DNA of 64,000 nt. Source: JAKSSE01 sp045597645. GTDB taxonomy: Bacteria; Bacillota; Clostridia; Lachnospirales; Lachnospiraceae. The notes under the pieces were generated by a model, which was given only the letters and a program-made list of their open reading frames with translations, was not told the origin of the DNA and made no database searches. The translations under genes and the position numbers were made by a program. Below, in pieces: positions 1 through 9,200 of this stretch (the stretch's first letter is position 1; each line of letters opens with the position of its first letter). The stretch is from NCBI GenBank assembly GCA_045597645.1, contig JAZLKM010000025.1, forward strand, positions 1 to 64,000. The letters are read 5' to 3'.

Positions 1-377
1 GAATAAGCGGCACTAACGCTCACTTAAAGTGGTGAGAGTCGCACCATGTACGTGCGCAAGCCTCGTTAAGTAAATGAGCCCCAACAAAAGTGGATGAATT
101 CTAGAAGACCACATCGAGTTTCGGAGGAGGGCGCGCAATAAAACATCGTCAAACGAATCGCCCTCAGATTCCGAAAACGGGCTCGCGTAGGAAGGAGGAT
201 GTGTAGGATGGCTAGCCCAGGCAAGATGAAGTAAGAGAAAACTGCTGGTGGGTGAGGTGCGGCTAAAAAAACGATTCAAGTCAGGCACCACTCCACAGAC
301 GTTAAATTTTCGTCAAAAAAATCAGCCCGACTTCTTACGATGCCAGACTAATTTTAAACAATTATATATGTTATGTC
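1..377. other. Intergenic region without a convincing gene
   Basis: No credible coding sequence is seen. A 92-codon minus-strand frame (13-291) exists, but its translation is rich in Ser, Pro and His with no family resemblance and no good ribosome-binding site. The stretch holds a CACTT-A-AAGTG dyad near the left edge and, at about 180-262, a copy of a dispersed repeat also found near 13.53-13.61 kb. It lies downstream of the LRR gene. No strong rho-independent terminator is visible between that gene's stop and the repeat. Confidence 0.5.
180..262 (-). repeat. Dispersed noncoding repeat, copy 1
   Basis: The reverse complement of this stretch is colinear with 13536-13612. The shared blocks, in order, are CCTCACCCACCAGC (14 of 14), a 15-16 nt variable spacer, CATCTTGCC, a 22-23 nt segment containing CAT and ACAC, and TCCTTCCTA[C/T]GCG. 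Spacer lengths agree to within one base, which argues for common descent. Function is unknown. Neither copy looks coding. Confidence 0.55.
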
Positions 378-2750
378 TTATCTCTGAAGAACTCCAGTAA
401 TCTCATCAAAATGGTAGTTCACACCATCAATAATCAAGTCGCCCTTCGCCATAAGTCCTGTTTTTGGATCATAGTAATAAGTATTGCCTGCTTGATTTGG
501 ATAAATAGATGCCTGCTGACCTTCTACAGTATACCAGCCTTTGTACATAGCACCGGTCGAATCATAGCGTACCCATTTTCCAGTCCCAGCCTTAATGTCA
601 CGCTCTACTTGTGCAGCCATATTTCCTGACGCCTGTGCATTCATTTTGATTTCGGCATCACTCCATGACTTTTCCTGCTGGTAAATATATGGCATCCATA
701 CTTCTTTGTTAATAGCCTTAGCACCATCATATACTGAATCGAGCCAATACCAGCCGGCAGATTCCATATCACAGATTTCACGGCCACGTATACTTCCATC
801 ACCCATTACACCATTCGGATCATCATAGGTACCCTGGCGGACACCATGCTCGTACCAATATGACTTGCCACCTTTATTATACCATTTACAATGTAGCGTA
901 GATGGGTCGACGGTGTCATCTACAAGCTTAGGAATTTCTTCTTCTCTCTTATCTCCGCAAATTTTGCAGGTGTACGTTCTAGTACCGGTGCTCCATTCTG
1001 ATGGAGTACTTGTTACTTCAGAGGTCTCATCGTGTGGCTCATTGGCAAAAGATGTTTTTTTGAATGCATCATTATATTCTTTTACCGTGTAGTCAGATAA
1101 TGTTCTAGGCTCTCCATGTACAACTATGCTTTGAAGCTTATCGCAATATCTAAACGCATGAATATCAATGTTTTTTACTGTATCGGGGATAGTTACCTTA
1201 GTAAGATTGATGCATCCTGTAAAAGCCCCCTCATCTATCGAATCTGGAGAGTCTATAGAAGAGCTCCAGCCGTAGCTTCTTCCACATCCATTTATTGTCA
1301 CCTCTTTTAAAGCAGTACAATTTTTGAAGGCTTCCTTAGGGATATCATAAGAACTATCTGCTCTGCACTTTACTGTTTGAAGGCTAGTACATCCCTCAAA
1401 ACATGAACGTCCAATAGTCGCCTTAGATGCTGTAAACGAAGCTAACTTAGTGCAATTTTTAAAGGCTTCGTATGAAATATTAGTAATGCTATCAGGAATA
1501 TTTATGCTAACAAGGCTCCTACAGCCGTTGAATGCATTGTCATCAATTTCTGTAACAGTTCTTGGGATATCTACATTTTCGAGCCCACTACATCCAGCGA
1601 ACTCACTCCAACTTATTCTTTTTATTCCCAATTCTAAGGTGACATTTTTAAGATTCACACAGTTTTCAAATGCTCTATATGATGTTGATACACTGTTCGG
1701 TATCGTTACACTAGTTAGACCTGTACAACCTGAAAACGAACTGCCCATGTTCGTTACGCTGTTCGGTATCGTAATACTAGTTAGACCTGTGCAACCTGAG
1801 AATGCGTACTCCATACTAGTAACACTATTTGGTATCGTTATGTCAATTAGTCCTGAGCAACCATCGAATGCGTGCTCCATACTAGTTACACTGTTTGGTA
1901 TCGTTACACTGGTTAGGCTAGTACAGTCGTGGAACGCATAATTCATAGACGTAACGGTATTGGCTATTGAAGCACTAGTCAGATTCTCACAACCAGAAAA
2001 GGCTGATTTTATATTTGTAATTCCCGGTTCAACTACTCCTCGTGTAACCTTGCTTTTCAATTCACCATATGGAACGTAATCGGTGTATTTTTCCATTGAG
2101 CCAGTTCCGCTTATCGTGAGAGTACCATCAGCCGTAAGCCTTATTGTTGGATTTCCCTGAACCGTAAGTTCATTCAAGTTTGAACACCCAGCAAATACTG
2201 ACGAACCCATTTGAGTCACACTTTCAGGGAATGTCACGTTTGAAAGACCTCTACAATTTTCAAACGCCCAAGAGCCTATGCTTGTTACACTATTAGGAAT
2301 TAAGATGCTAGTCATATTCGTACAACCGCAAAAAGCTTCACTTCCAATACTTGTAACCCCTTGTTGAATCACCACACTTACAACCTTGTGTTGATTACTT
2401 GATGAAACAACAGACTGACCACAAGAAGAACTACTCATTGCTCCAGTTCCGCTTATTGTAAGTACTCCAGTAGTTTCATTTAGTGACCAAGTAACATTAT
2501 CTCCACACAAGCCACTTATTGGCGCGGCTCCGAAAGCTTTTGATTCTGAATCTATACCCACGATTGAAGTTCCAAATCCATTGATTTCTGAAGCCTCTTT
2601 CGATTCTTCCAATTCGGGAGTTCCCTCCGCCCCAACTCCAACTGCCATCGCAACCTCATCTGGTTCCACGTTAACTTCCTGTGCGTGTACTGGCATTACA
2701 ATTGACAATGACAATACCGCGCATAACAGCGCTGCTAATTTACGTTCCAT
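378..2750 (-). CDS. BspA-like leucine-rich-repeat surface protein
   Basis: About 790 residues. I start at the ATG at 2750 rather than the upstream in-frame ATG at 2774, because AAGGGG lies five bases before it and a signal peptide then begins at once (MERKLAALLCAV, ending near VHAQ). A region with the SGTGAM motif leads into many LRR_5/BspA-type repeats. Four of these, spelled around NSVTSM and GCTGLTS, are near-identical 22-residue units (about 1690-1960). The C-terminal ~190 residues carry WY-, GWY- and YYYDP-type motifs like the wall-binding repeats of clostridial surface proteins. Known members bind host or bacterial surfaces; the ligand here cannot be deduced. It lies 183 bp downstream of a serine recombinase on the same strand, so recombinational control is possible but unproven. 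Confidence 0.85.
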   Translation of the reverse strand: MERKLAALLCAVLSLSIVMPVHAQEVNVEPDEVAMAVGVGAEGTPELEESKEASEINGFGTSIVGIDSESKAFGAAPISGLCGDNVTWSLNETTGVLTISGTGAMSSSSCGQSVVSSSNQHKVVSVVIQQGVTSIGSEAFCGCTNMTSILIPNSVTSIGSWAFENCRGLSNVTFPESVTQMGSSVFAGCSNLNELTVQGNPTIRLTADGTLTISGTGSMEKYTDYVPYGELKSKVTRGVVEPGITNIKSAFSGCENLTSASIANTVTSMNYAFHDCTSLTSVTIPNSVTSMEHAFDGCSGLIDITIPNSVTSMEYAFSGCTGLTSITIPNSVTNMGSSFSGCTGLTSVTIPNSVSTSYRAFENCVNLKNVTLELGIKRISWSEFAGCSGLENVDIPRTVTEIDDNAFNGCRSLVSINIPDSITNISYEAFKNCTKLASFTASKATIGRSCFEGCTSLQTVKCRADSSYDIPKEAFKNCTALKEVTINGCGRSYGWSSSIDSPDSIDEGAFTGCINLTKVTIPDTVKNIDIHAFRYCDKLQSIVVHGEPRTLSDYTVKEYNDAFKKTSFANEPHDETSEVTSTPSEWSTGTRTYTCKICGDKREEEIPKLVDDTVDPSTLHCKWYNKGGKSYWYEHGVRQGTYDDPNGVMGDGSIRGREICDMESAGWYWLDSVYDGAKAINKEVWMPYIYQQEKSWSDAEIKMNAQASGNMAAQVERDIKAGTGKWVRYDSTGAMYKGWYTVEGQQASIYPNQAGNTYYYDPKTGLMAKGDLIIDGVNYHFDEITGVLQR
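1690..1960 (-). repeat. 66-bp in-frame LRR repeats
   Basis: Within the LRR gene, four consecutive 22-residue units share the pattern N[S/T]VT-M---F--C--L--[I/V]TIP, with high identity at both DNA and protein level. This implies recent duplication and a capacity to change repeat number by slippage or recombination. Confidence 0.7.
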
Positions 2751-2779
2751 AACTGCCCCTTTCATATATCTCAAAAAGC

Positions 2780-2876
2780 AGACTTTATGAAAACGTTCGC
2801 TTTATACTATATAAAGAATTGCATGGTGATGAGAAGGCATCTATCTTGTATGTGCTTGCCTCTCATCATAAAGTCT
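2780..2876. repeat. Nested inverted repeat between recombinase and LRR gene
   Basis: AGACTTTATGA (2780-2790) pairs with TCATAAAGTCT (2866-2876), and an inner TGATGAGA (2827-2834) pairs with TCTCATCA (2861-2868). The right arms overlap into one continuous stretch while the left arms are split by ~36 nt, so alternative folds are possible. It lies in the 183-bp gap upstream of the LRR start. It could end recombinase transcription or act in the LRR 5' leader. There is no T-run after it. Confidence 0.6.
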
Positions 2877-2933
2877 ACAATCTGACCCTAAAATGAATCT
2901 TTAGTACTACGATGTTGACTCTTTTATTTCTCA

Positions 2934-3533
2934 CTATACAATATATGATTCTCGTACTCGCCTGTAGAAGGTCGCACTACTTATTCCCAGCAGCCTCGCT
3001 GTATCCTTCGCTGATATCTTTTTCATTTTCCAAGCCTCTAATAATTCTCCACTGTTATCAGGAAGTTCCTTGCGTCTTGCTCCAAACTGCACTCCTTTTT
3101 CTTTTGCGATAGCAATCCCTTCCGCCTGACGCTGCTTTATAAATTCACGTTCACTTTGAGCAAGATATGCTAAAATCTGCAGGACAATATCCGACAAGAA
3201 AATCCCAGTCAGCCCACCTATTCCACAAGTAGTGTTAAGAAGCGGCATATCTATCACTTCAATATCGATTCCCTTCTCCTTTGTTAGATATCTCCACTGT
3301 TCCAGTATCTCATCATAATTTCTTCCCAGCCTATCTATGCTTTTTACAACCAATAGATCTCCTGCTTTCATTCGCTTAAGCATTTGTTTATAAATAGGTC
3401 TATCGAACGTCTTTCCGGATATATATTCTATGTAGATATGTCCGTCTATGAGTCCTTTTTCTTTCATTGCCTTAACTTGCCTATCAGGGTTTTGATCCTT
3501 ACTCGACACCCTTACATATCCATATGTTTTCAT
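2934..3533 (-). CDS. Small serine recombinase (resolvase/invertase family)
   Basis: 199 residues, the usual length for Hin/Tn3-resolvase type enzymes. The N-terminal catalytic domain begins YGYVRVSSKDQN, with nucleophile Ser10 and Arg8, followed by SIDRLGRN with the conserved arginines near 68-71. A helical dimer segment follows (ILAYLAQSEREFIKQRQAEG), then a C-terminal helix-turn-helix (KKISAKDTARLLGISSATFYRR). The start is supported by GGGAGG five bases before ATG. Such enzymes cut two sites as a tetramer and resolve or invert the DNA between. A large inverted repeat lies directly upstream (3.62-3.98 kb) and a surface-protein gene downstream, consistent with a resident DNA switch. A transposon- or plasmid-derived resolvase is the alternative. 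No transposase is nearby. Confidence 0.9.
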   Translation of the reverse strand: MKTYGYVRVSSKDQNPDRQVKAMKEKGLIDGHIYIEYISGKTFDRPIYKQMLKRMKAGDLLVVKSIDRLGRNYDEILEQWRYLTKEKGIDIEVIDMPLLNTTCGIGGLTGIFLSDIVLQILAYLAQSEREFIKQRQAEGIAIAKEKGVQFGARRKELPDNSGELLEAWKMKKISAKDTARLLGISSATFYRRVRESYIV

Positions 3534-3618
3534 GTATTCCTCCCTTCATATGAACAGCACTTTGCCAGGAATCATTATGCCGTATCTGTGCCACGCTCCA
3601 GTCTCTTTTCTATGCCTA

Positions 3619-3976
3619 GCCGCCCGCCTCACGGTCTAGATGAGACTCTTAACGAATTCAGCTTTTGGAGCGATTTGCTTTGGTTGTCGGTCGGAAAGGT
3701 CAGGTGTGCCTCTTGCCACTCTGTAGTGTGCCGTAGTGCCGCTTATGTAGTTGGAGGGGGTCGAAGCGGCAAATCGCCACGGATGGCGATTTGAGTGAGT
3801 ACGCGACAGGACGTCGCGACGAACGACGGTCCGATCCCCGACAAATATATTAGCAGCACTAGGCTAAACGATTTGTGTGGCAAGAGGTACCGCCTGTACC
3901 GTGACGGCCGATAGTAACCATGCAAACTCCAGAAGCTGAATTCGTTAAGAAGTCACGGCTTTGGGGTGGGCGGCGA
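3619..3976. repeat. Large imperfect fold-back (inverted repeat) element
   Basis: The best arm pair is 3648-3670 against 3928-3950: 23 bp with one mismatch, containing CGAATTCAGCTT. Moving inwards, CCTCTTGCCAC (3709-3719) matches GTGGCAAGAGG (3877-3887) perfectly. The TAGTGC-GCT blocks near 3735 and 3852 also pair. Distances between blocks agree on both sides (38 and 40 nt), so the arms extend over ~100 bp. The centre holds two perfect hairpins: AAATCGCCA-CGGA-TGGCGATTT (3771-3792) and CGCGAC-AGGAC-GTCGCG (3802-3818). It could be recombinase sites flanking an invertible segment, a MITE-like element, or a long structured RNA. Confidence 0.7.
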
Positions 3977-3985
3977 CAGATGGAC

Positions 3986-4014
3986 AAAAAAAGAGAGCCC
4001 GTGGGGCTCTCTTT
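3986..4014 (-). terminator. Rho-independent terminator after ilvA
   Basis: On the minus strand a 9-bp stem (AGAGAGCCC with GGGCTCTCT, loop of 3) is followed by seven T residues. It lies directly downstream of the ilvA stop at 4019. Confidence 0.9.
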
Positions 4015-4018
4015 GGGA

Positions 4019-5245
4019 TTATAGGTTGGTGCGGACGACTTTGGGCTTGTAGCCATTTTTTTCGAGTGCGTCTAGGATTTCGTCCTTGTGCGCAGTTCCA
4101 AATGCTTCGAGTGTGATGCGAAGCTCTACTGCTGCGCTACGGTTGGTGGACACGAACTGGTTGTGCTCGAGTTTGATAACGTTGCCCTGGGTGTCAGCGA
4201 TGAGCTGAGATACGCGGGCAAGTTCACCTGGTCTGTCTGGAAGAAGGACTGAGACGGTGAAGATTCTATCGCGGAAAATAAGTCCCTGCTGTACAACTGA
4301 TGACATGGTTATGACGTCCATGTTACCGCCGCTCAGGATTGAGACGATGCGTTTTCCTTTTACGTCAAGATGCGAAAGGGCAGCTACTGTGAGCAGGCCG
4401 GAATTTTCGACAACCATCTTGTGGTTCTCTACCATGTCAAGGAAAGCTGTGATAAGCTCATCGTCCTCGATGGTGATAATGTCATCAAGATTCTGCTGAA
4501 TGTATGGGAAGATGTTACTTCCTGGGGTCTTTACTGCTGTACCATCTGCGATGGTGCTGACAGATTCGAGAGAGGTTACCTGGCCCTCCTCGAGTGATAC
4601 TTGCATGCAGTTGGCACCAGCAGGCTCTACACCGATAACTTTAATCTTCGGGTTGAGGAGCTTTGCAAGAGTTGATACTCCTGTAGCCAACCCGCCACCA
4701 CCGATCGGTACCAAGATGTATTCAACGAGTGGGAGCTCCTTGAAAATCTCCATTGCAATGGTGCCTTGGCCAGTAGCTACTGCCAAGTCATCAAATGGAT
4801 GTATGAAGGTGAGCTGTTCTTTTTCAGCTAGTTCTAACGCATAACGACATGCTTCATCGTATACATTTCCGTAAAGAACCACATTTGCACCATATGACTT
4901 GGTGCGGTTAACCTTTATAAGAGGGGTTGTTGTGGGCATAACGATGGTGGCCTTTGTGCCATAGCATTTTGCAGCGTATGCCACGCCTTGGGCATGGTTG
5001 CCTGCAGATGCAGTTATGAGGCCACGCTCACGTTCCTCTGGAGTGAGGGTGCTTATCTTGTAGTACGCACCACGCACCTTGTATGCGCCTGTAAACTGCA
5101 TGTTTTCAGGCTTCAAATATACTTGATTCTCAGTTTTGTTACTAAAAAAGTCGCTGTATACAAGCTTGGTTTCAAGGGTTACTTCATTAACTATTTTGCA
5201 CGCTTCCTCAAAGCGATCTAAGGTAAGCATTTCTTTATTACTCAT
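4019..5245 (-). CDS. ilvA: Threonine ammonia-lyase with ACT domain
   Basis: About 408 residues, a pyridoxal-phosphate enzyme converting threonine to 2-oxobutanoate and ammonia in the cytosol, the entry to isoleucine synthesis or to threonine fermentation. The PLP lysine lies in FTGAYKVRGAYYK, the phosphate loop is VPIGGGGLATG, and an ACT-type domain fills the last ~75 residues (TVSVLLPDRPGELARVSQLI). This size and single ACT domain match the clostridial ilvA/tdcB type; which of the two roles dominates cannot be told from sequence. I start at ATG 5245 (MSNKEMLTL), preceded by GAGAGG. This codon overlaps the ftsY stop, implying translational coupling. A strong terminator follows. Confidence 0.92.
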   Translation of the reverse strand: MSNKEMLTLDRFEEACKIVNEVTLETKLVYSDFFSNKTENQVYLKPENMQFTGAYKVRGAYYKISTLTPEERERGLITASAGNHAQGVAYAAKCYGTKATIVMPTTTPLIKVNRTKSYGANVVLYGNVYDEACRYALELAEKEQLTFIHPFDDLAVATGQGTIAMEIFKELPLVEYILVPIGGGGLATGVSTLAKLLNPKIKVIGVEPAGANCMQVSLEEGQVTSLESVSTIADGTAVKTPGSNIFPYIQQNLDDIITIEDDELITAFLDMVENHKMVVENSGLLTVAALSHLDVKGKRIVSILSGGNMDVITMSSVVQQGLIFRDRIFTVSVLLPDRPGELARVSQLIADTQGNVIKLEHNQFVSTNRSAAVELRITLEAFGTAHKDEILDALEKNGYKPKVVRTNL

Positions 5246-6248
5246 TACTATTTTCCTCTCCGAACAATGCGTCCACAAAAGCATCCGCATCAAATTTATC
5301 CAGGTCTTCTACGCCTTCACCAACTCCGATGTACTTCACCGGAATGCCAAGTTCCGACTGGATAGCAACGGCAATGCCGCCCTTGGCGGAGCCATCCAGC
5401 TTGGTAATGACGATACCCGAGAGTTCGGTAACTTCGGAAAACTCCTTCGCCTGAGATAGAGCATTTTGTCCTGTTGTTCCATCTACTACCAAGAGGGTTT
5501 CCCTGTATACTCCAGCAAATTCTTTGTCGAGAATCTTGCCTATTTTTCTAAGTTCCTCCATGAGGTTCTTCTTGTTGTGCAGACGGCCTGCAGTATCGCA
5601 AAGAAGCACGTCTATTCCCCTGGCTTTGGCTGCTTGCGCCGCATCAAATACCACTGCTCCCGGGTCTGAGCCCTCAGCACCCTTTACTATATCTGCACCT
5701 GCTCTGCCAGCCCACTCTGAAAGCTGCTCTGCTGCTGCCGCTCTGAACGTATCTGCCGCCGCAAATATGACCTTTTTGCCATTAGCCTTAAGCTTTGCAC
5801 CCAGCTTTCCAACTGTGGTCGTCTTTCCTACGCCATTTACTCCGACAAAGAGTACTACTGCCTTTTCTTCCTCGAATCTGTAGGCATTTTCGCCGATTCT
5901 CATGGTGTCCTTCATTGTGTCCATCAATAGTTTTTTGCATGCTGCTCTCTCATGCACATGCTGATGAAACACTCTATCTTTTAGGTCATCTATGATTTTC
6001 TCAGTGGTAGCCACGCCTATATCCGCCATTATGAGTATCTCCTCCAATTCCTCATAGAAATCGTCGTCGATATCTCCGCCCATAAAAAGGGCGTCAAGAC
6101 CATCAATAATATTGTTTCTGGTCTTGGCTAGGCCTGCGAAAAGTCTTTTCCAAAAGCCATCTTTCTCTGGCTTGGGTTCCTCCGGTTGCGGTTCTGGCTT
6201 TCTTGTTAGGATGTCTATTGCATCCTGAATATCTTTATCAAGTACCAA
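5238..6248 (-). CDS. ftsY: Signal recognition particle receptor FtsY
   Basis: 336 residues. FtsY is the SRP-receptor GTPase that docks ribosome-SRP complexes at the membrane for co-translational insertion. An N-domain with a short charged N-terminus precedes the G-domain: G1 loop GVNGVGKTT, AADTFRAAAAEQL, DTAGRLHNKKNL (G3) and TKLDGSAKGG (G4/G5). The start appears to be TTG at 6248, immediately after the smc TAA, with no clear ribosome-binding site and no other plausible in-frame start, so translation probably depends on smc. The long acidic A-domain of E. coli FtsY is absent, as usual in Firmicutes. Confidence 0.93.
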   Translation of the reverse strand: MVLDKDIQDAIDILTRKPEPQPEEPKPEKDGFWKRLFAGLAKTRNNIIDGLDALFMGGDIDDDFYEELEEILIMADIGVATTEKIIDDLKDRVFHQHVHERAACKKLLMDTMKDTMRIGENAYRFEEEKAVVLFVGVNGVGKTTTVGKLGAKLKANGKKVIFAAADTFRAAAAEQLSEWAGRAGADIVKGAEGSDPGAVVFDAAQAAKARGIDVLLCDTAGRLHNKKNLMEELRKIGKILDKEFAGVYRETLLVVDGTTGQNALSQAKEFSEVTELSGIVITKLDGSAKGGIAVAIQSELGIPVKYIGVGEGVEDLDKFDADAFVDALFGEENSNE

Positions 6249-9200
6249 TTAATTACTTAGCTCGCTTTCAATTAAGTTGACTGATACGAGGGTAGATACA
6301 CCCTTCTCCTGCATTGTAATACCGTAGAGACGGTCCGCTGCAGACATTGTACCTCGTCTGTGAGTTATTATGATAAACTGCGTGTTCTTAGTCAGCTTAC
6401 CCAGGTATTTTGCAAACCTATCTACGTTAGAATCGTCGAGTGCCGCCTCTATCTCATCAAGCAGACAGAATGGTGATGGCTTCATATTCTGAATACCAAA
6501 CAGCAATGCTATGGCAGAGAGCGATTTCTCACCACCTGACAGTTGCATCATGTTCTGGAGTTTCTTTCCTGGTGGCTGCGCAATTATACGAATACCGCAG
6601 TCAAGTATATCCTCGCCTTCCACCAGCTCCAGGGTTCCTTTTCCGCCTCCGAAAAGCTGCTTGAATGCTGCATCGAATTCCTTCTGTATGATTGCGAACT
6701 GCTCCGTAAACTGCTTTCTCATTCCATCGTCAAGCTCTGTTATGATGGCATTCAATGCCTCTTTGCTCTCGATGATGTCATCGTGCTGTCCCTTGAGGAA
6801 GGTATATCTTTCTGATACTTCTTTGTACTCCTCGATTGCATTTACATTTACATCGCCCAATCGTCGTATCTCGTCTTTTACTGTAGACAGCTCCTGCTTC
6901 ATAGATGACAGGTCATTGAGCTCCGGATTTCTCAAATCCTCCGCATTGTGATAAGTGAGCTCATACTCCTCCCACATATATGCTGTCTTTGAGCTGTTTT
7001 GCTCTTCGAGGCGCTGACGAAGTTGATCCAATCGGAAGATTTCCTTATCAAGACGGTTGATATTATTTCCTATCTCTTCCTGTCTATTGAAATAGCCCTT
7101 ATGCTCTGTTGTCATTGACTCTTTTTGTGCCAATGCTTCTGCCAGCTGCTTCTCCAAGGCTGCAAAGGTTTCATCCCCTGCTATGATGCTCTTTTTGACC
7201 TCTTCAATGTTATTTTTTCTATTCTCTATATCTTCCTTCGCTGCAGTCTGTCCTAATGTAAGGTTAGCCTTTTCCTCCTCAAGGTGCTTTATCTCACCTT
7301 CGATACGGGCTATATTTTCCGCCACGAAGTTAACTCGCTCACGGACCGCTGCCTCTTCCATCTGGATTTCGGTCATGTTCCTCTGAGCGCCGCCCTCCAT
7401 ATAAGTCTGCTTGTCCAAAAGTTCAGCAAGCTTATCTGACTCTTCCTTTATCTCCTGCTGACGCTTTGCGCTGTTTGCCATCTGTTGCTTGATATCTTCC
7501 TTGCCATTGTTGATATCCAAAATGCGCTTATCTATGTCAGCATTCTCCTGAGTGAGCCCGTCAAATTCAGCAAGCTCCGTCTTCATCTGCTCTCTTGCTC
7601 GCTCTGTATTTAGTCTTGCTGTATTCTCATTGAGTTTCTCCGCCTGGAGTGCTTCCTGATTTTCCTTTATGTCATCTGCCAGAAGGGATCTTGCTATCTT
7701 AATCTCCTCGCTTCGAGCATTAGCCTTGCTCAATGTTTCTTTGAGCTCCTCTATTGATTTCTCCAGCTCCTCTATCTCACGGTTACGTCCGAGCAGATTG
7801 CCCTTATTCTTGAATGCACCACCAGTCATAGAGCCACCAGGTGCCAAATACTCACCCTCAAGAGTCACTATGTGCATGCTATAGTGATATTTTCTAGCTA
7901 TGGTTGTGGCGTGGTCCACAGTGTCGACCACAAGGACTCTTCCTAAAAGATAAGCAGTGATGCCGTTATATTTTGCATCATTTGATACCAGCTCATCTGC
8001 AACGCCTATTACGCCCTGCTCGCGCTTTGCTGCCTCATCAGGTCCCTTACCCTTGCCATCAACTGATGTAAGTGGCAGGAATGTTGCTCGTCCCAATCCA
8101 TTCGACTTTAGGAAGCTTATCATCTGCTTTGCAGTGCTCTCATCCTCCACTACTATATTCTGGATGTTGCCCCCCAGAGCTGTCTCTATCGCGGTCTCAT
8201 ACTTCTTTTCCACCTGAATGAGATCTGAAACAACTCCGAGAATCCCCTTATTGTGATCCTTTTGCTCCATTACGCGGCGGATAGAATTATTATATCCATC
8301 ATAGCGCTCTGCTATAGCCTTGAGAGATTCAAGTCTTGATGTCTGCTTGTGATAGTTCTCATTGGCCTCCTGTATGGTCTTAGTGCATTCAGCAGCTTTA
8401 TTTCTCCACTCAAGATCCTTATTAGACAGTTCAATCGCCTTATCTGCATACTCCTTGAGCTTTGCAATAGATGCATTCAGCTCAGCCTCACATTTGTCTA
8501 CCACTTCCTTGAGAGACTGCTCTTTGGCCTTTCTGGACAGAAGCTTTGCGCTCATCTGGGCTTTTTGTATCTGCGCCTGCTCAAGCATAGTATCCAGACG
8601 CTCCTGGCGCGACTTGATATTTCCGTCGTTACTGATGAGCTCCAGCATCTCGTTCTTGCCTGCCTCGATGCCATCTGTGCAACGCTTTATCTCATCCTGT
8701 ATCTGTTTATATGCCTCTGTGGCGCCTTTTAGTCTTTCGGCAACTTCTCCTAGCTGAGTATCTATATCTACCTTTTGTGACTTATACTCCTCGAGCTGCT
8801 TAGCTCTGTCTGCCTGCTCTGCTGCAATCGAAGCCATGCGAGCATCATAATGCTCACCAGACTGTTCAGCGCTTCGTATCTGCTCCTCCAATAGATTTAT
8901 CTGACTCTCAAGCCTGCTTTTTGCAATGCTTGTGTCATTTTGCTGCTGGCGAAGCTGTGCAATATTCTCATCTAACGCATCAATCTTATTCTGCGTTTCC
9001 TCAAACTCATGCTTAATTTTCTCATAGCTCTCTCTGGCCTCGTTTATCTCCGCCTCTGCTATGCCGTACTTTTTAGCTGTATCATCAAGTTCATCTGAGA
9101 TGCGCTTTATATCCAGAAGGAAAATATTTACATCAAGAATCTTCTGCTCTTCCTTCTTCTTAAGGTATATCCTTGCTTTCTCAGACTGGCGCTCGAGCGG

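Larger units (their letters stand above)
3534..4018. other. 485-bp noncoding gap, GC-richer than surroundings
   Basis: No gene is supported here. The gap contains the fold-back element (about 3619-3976) and the ilvA terminator (3986-4014). Visible base composition is richer in G+C and in CG dinucleotides than the neighbouring genes. Short frames on both strands are consequences of the inverted repeat and lack ribosome-binding sites. Confidence 0.6.

Noticed and set aside
13..291. 92-residue minus-strand reading frame at the window start
   Set aside because: It runs through a dispersed noncoding repeat, has a poor start context and an unlikely composition.
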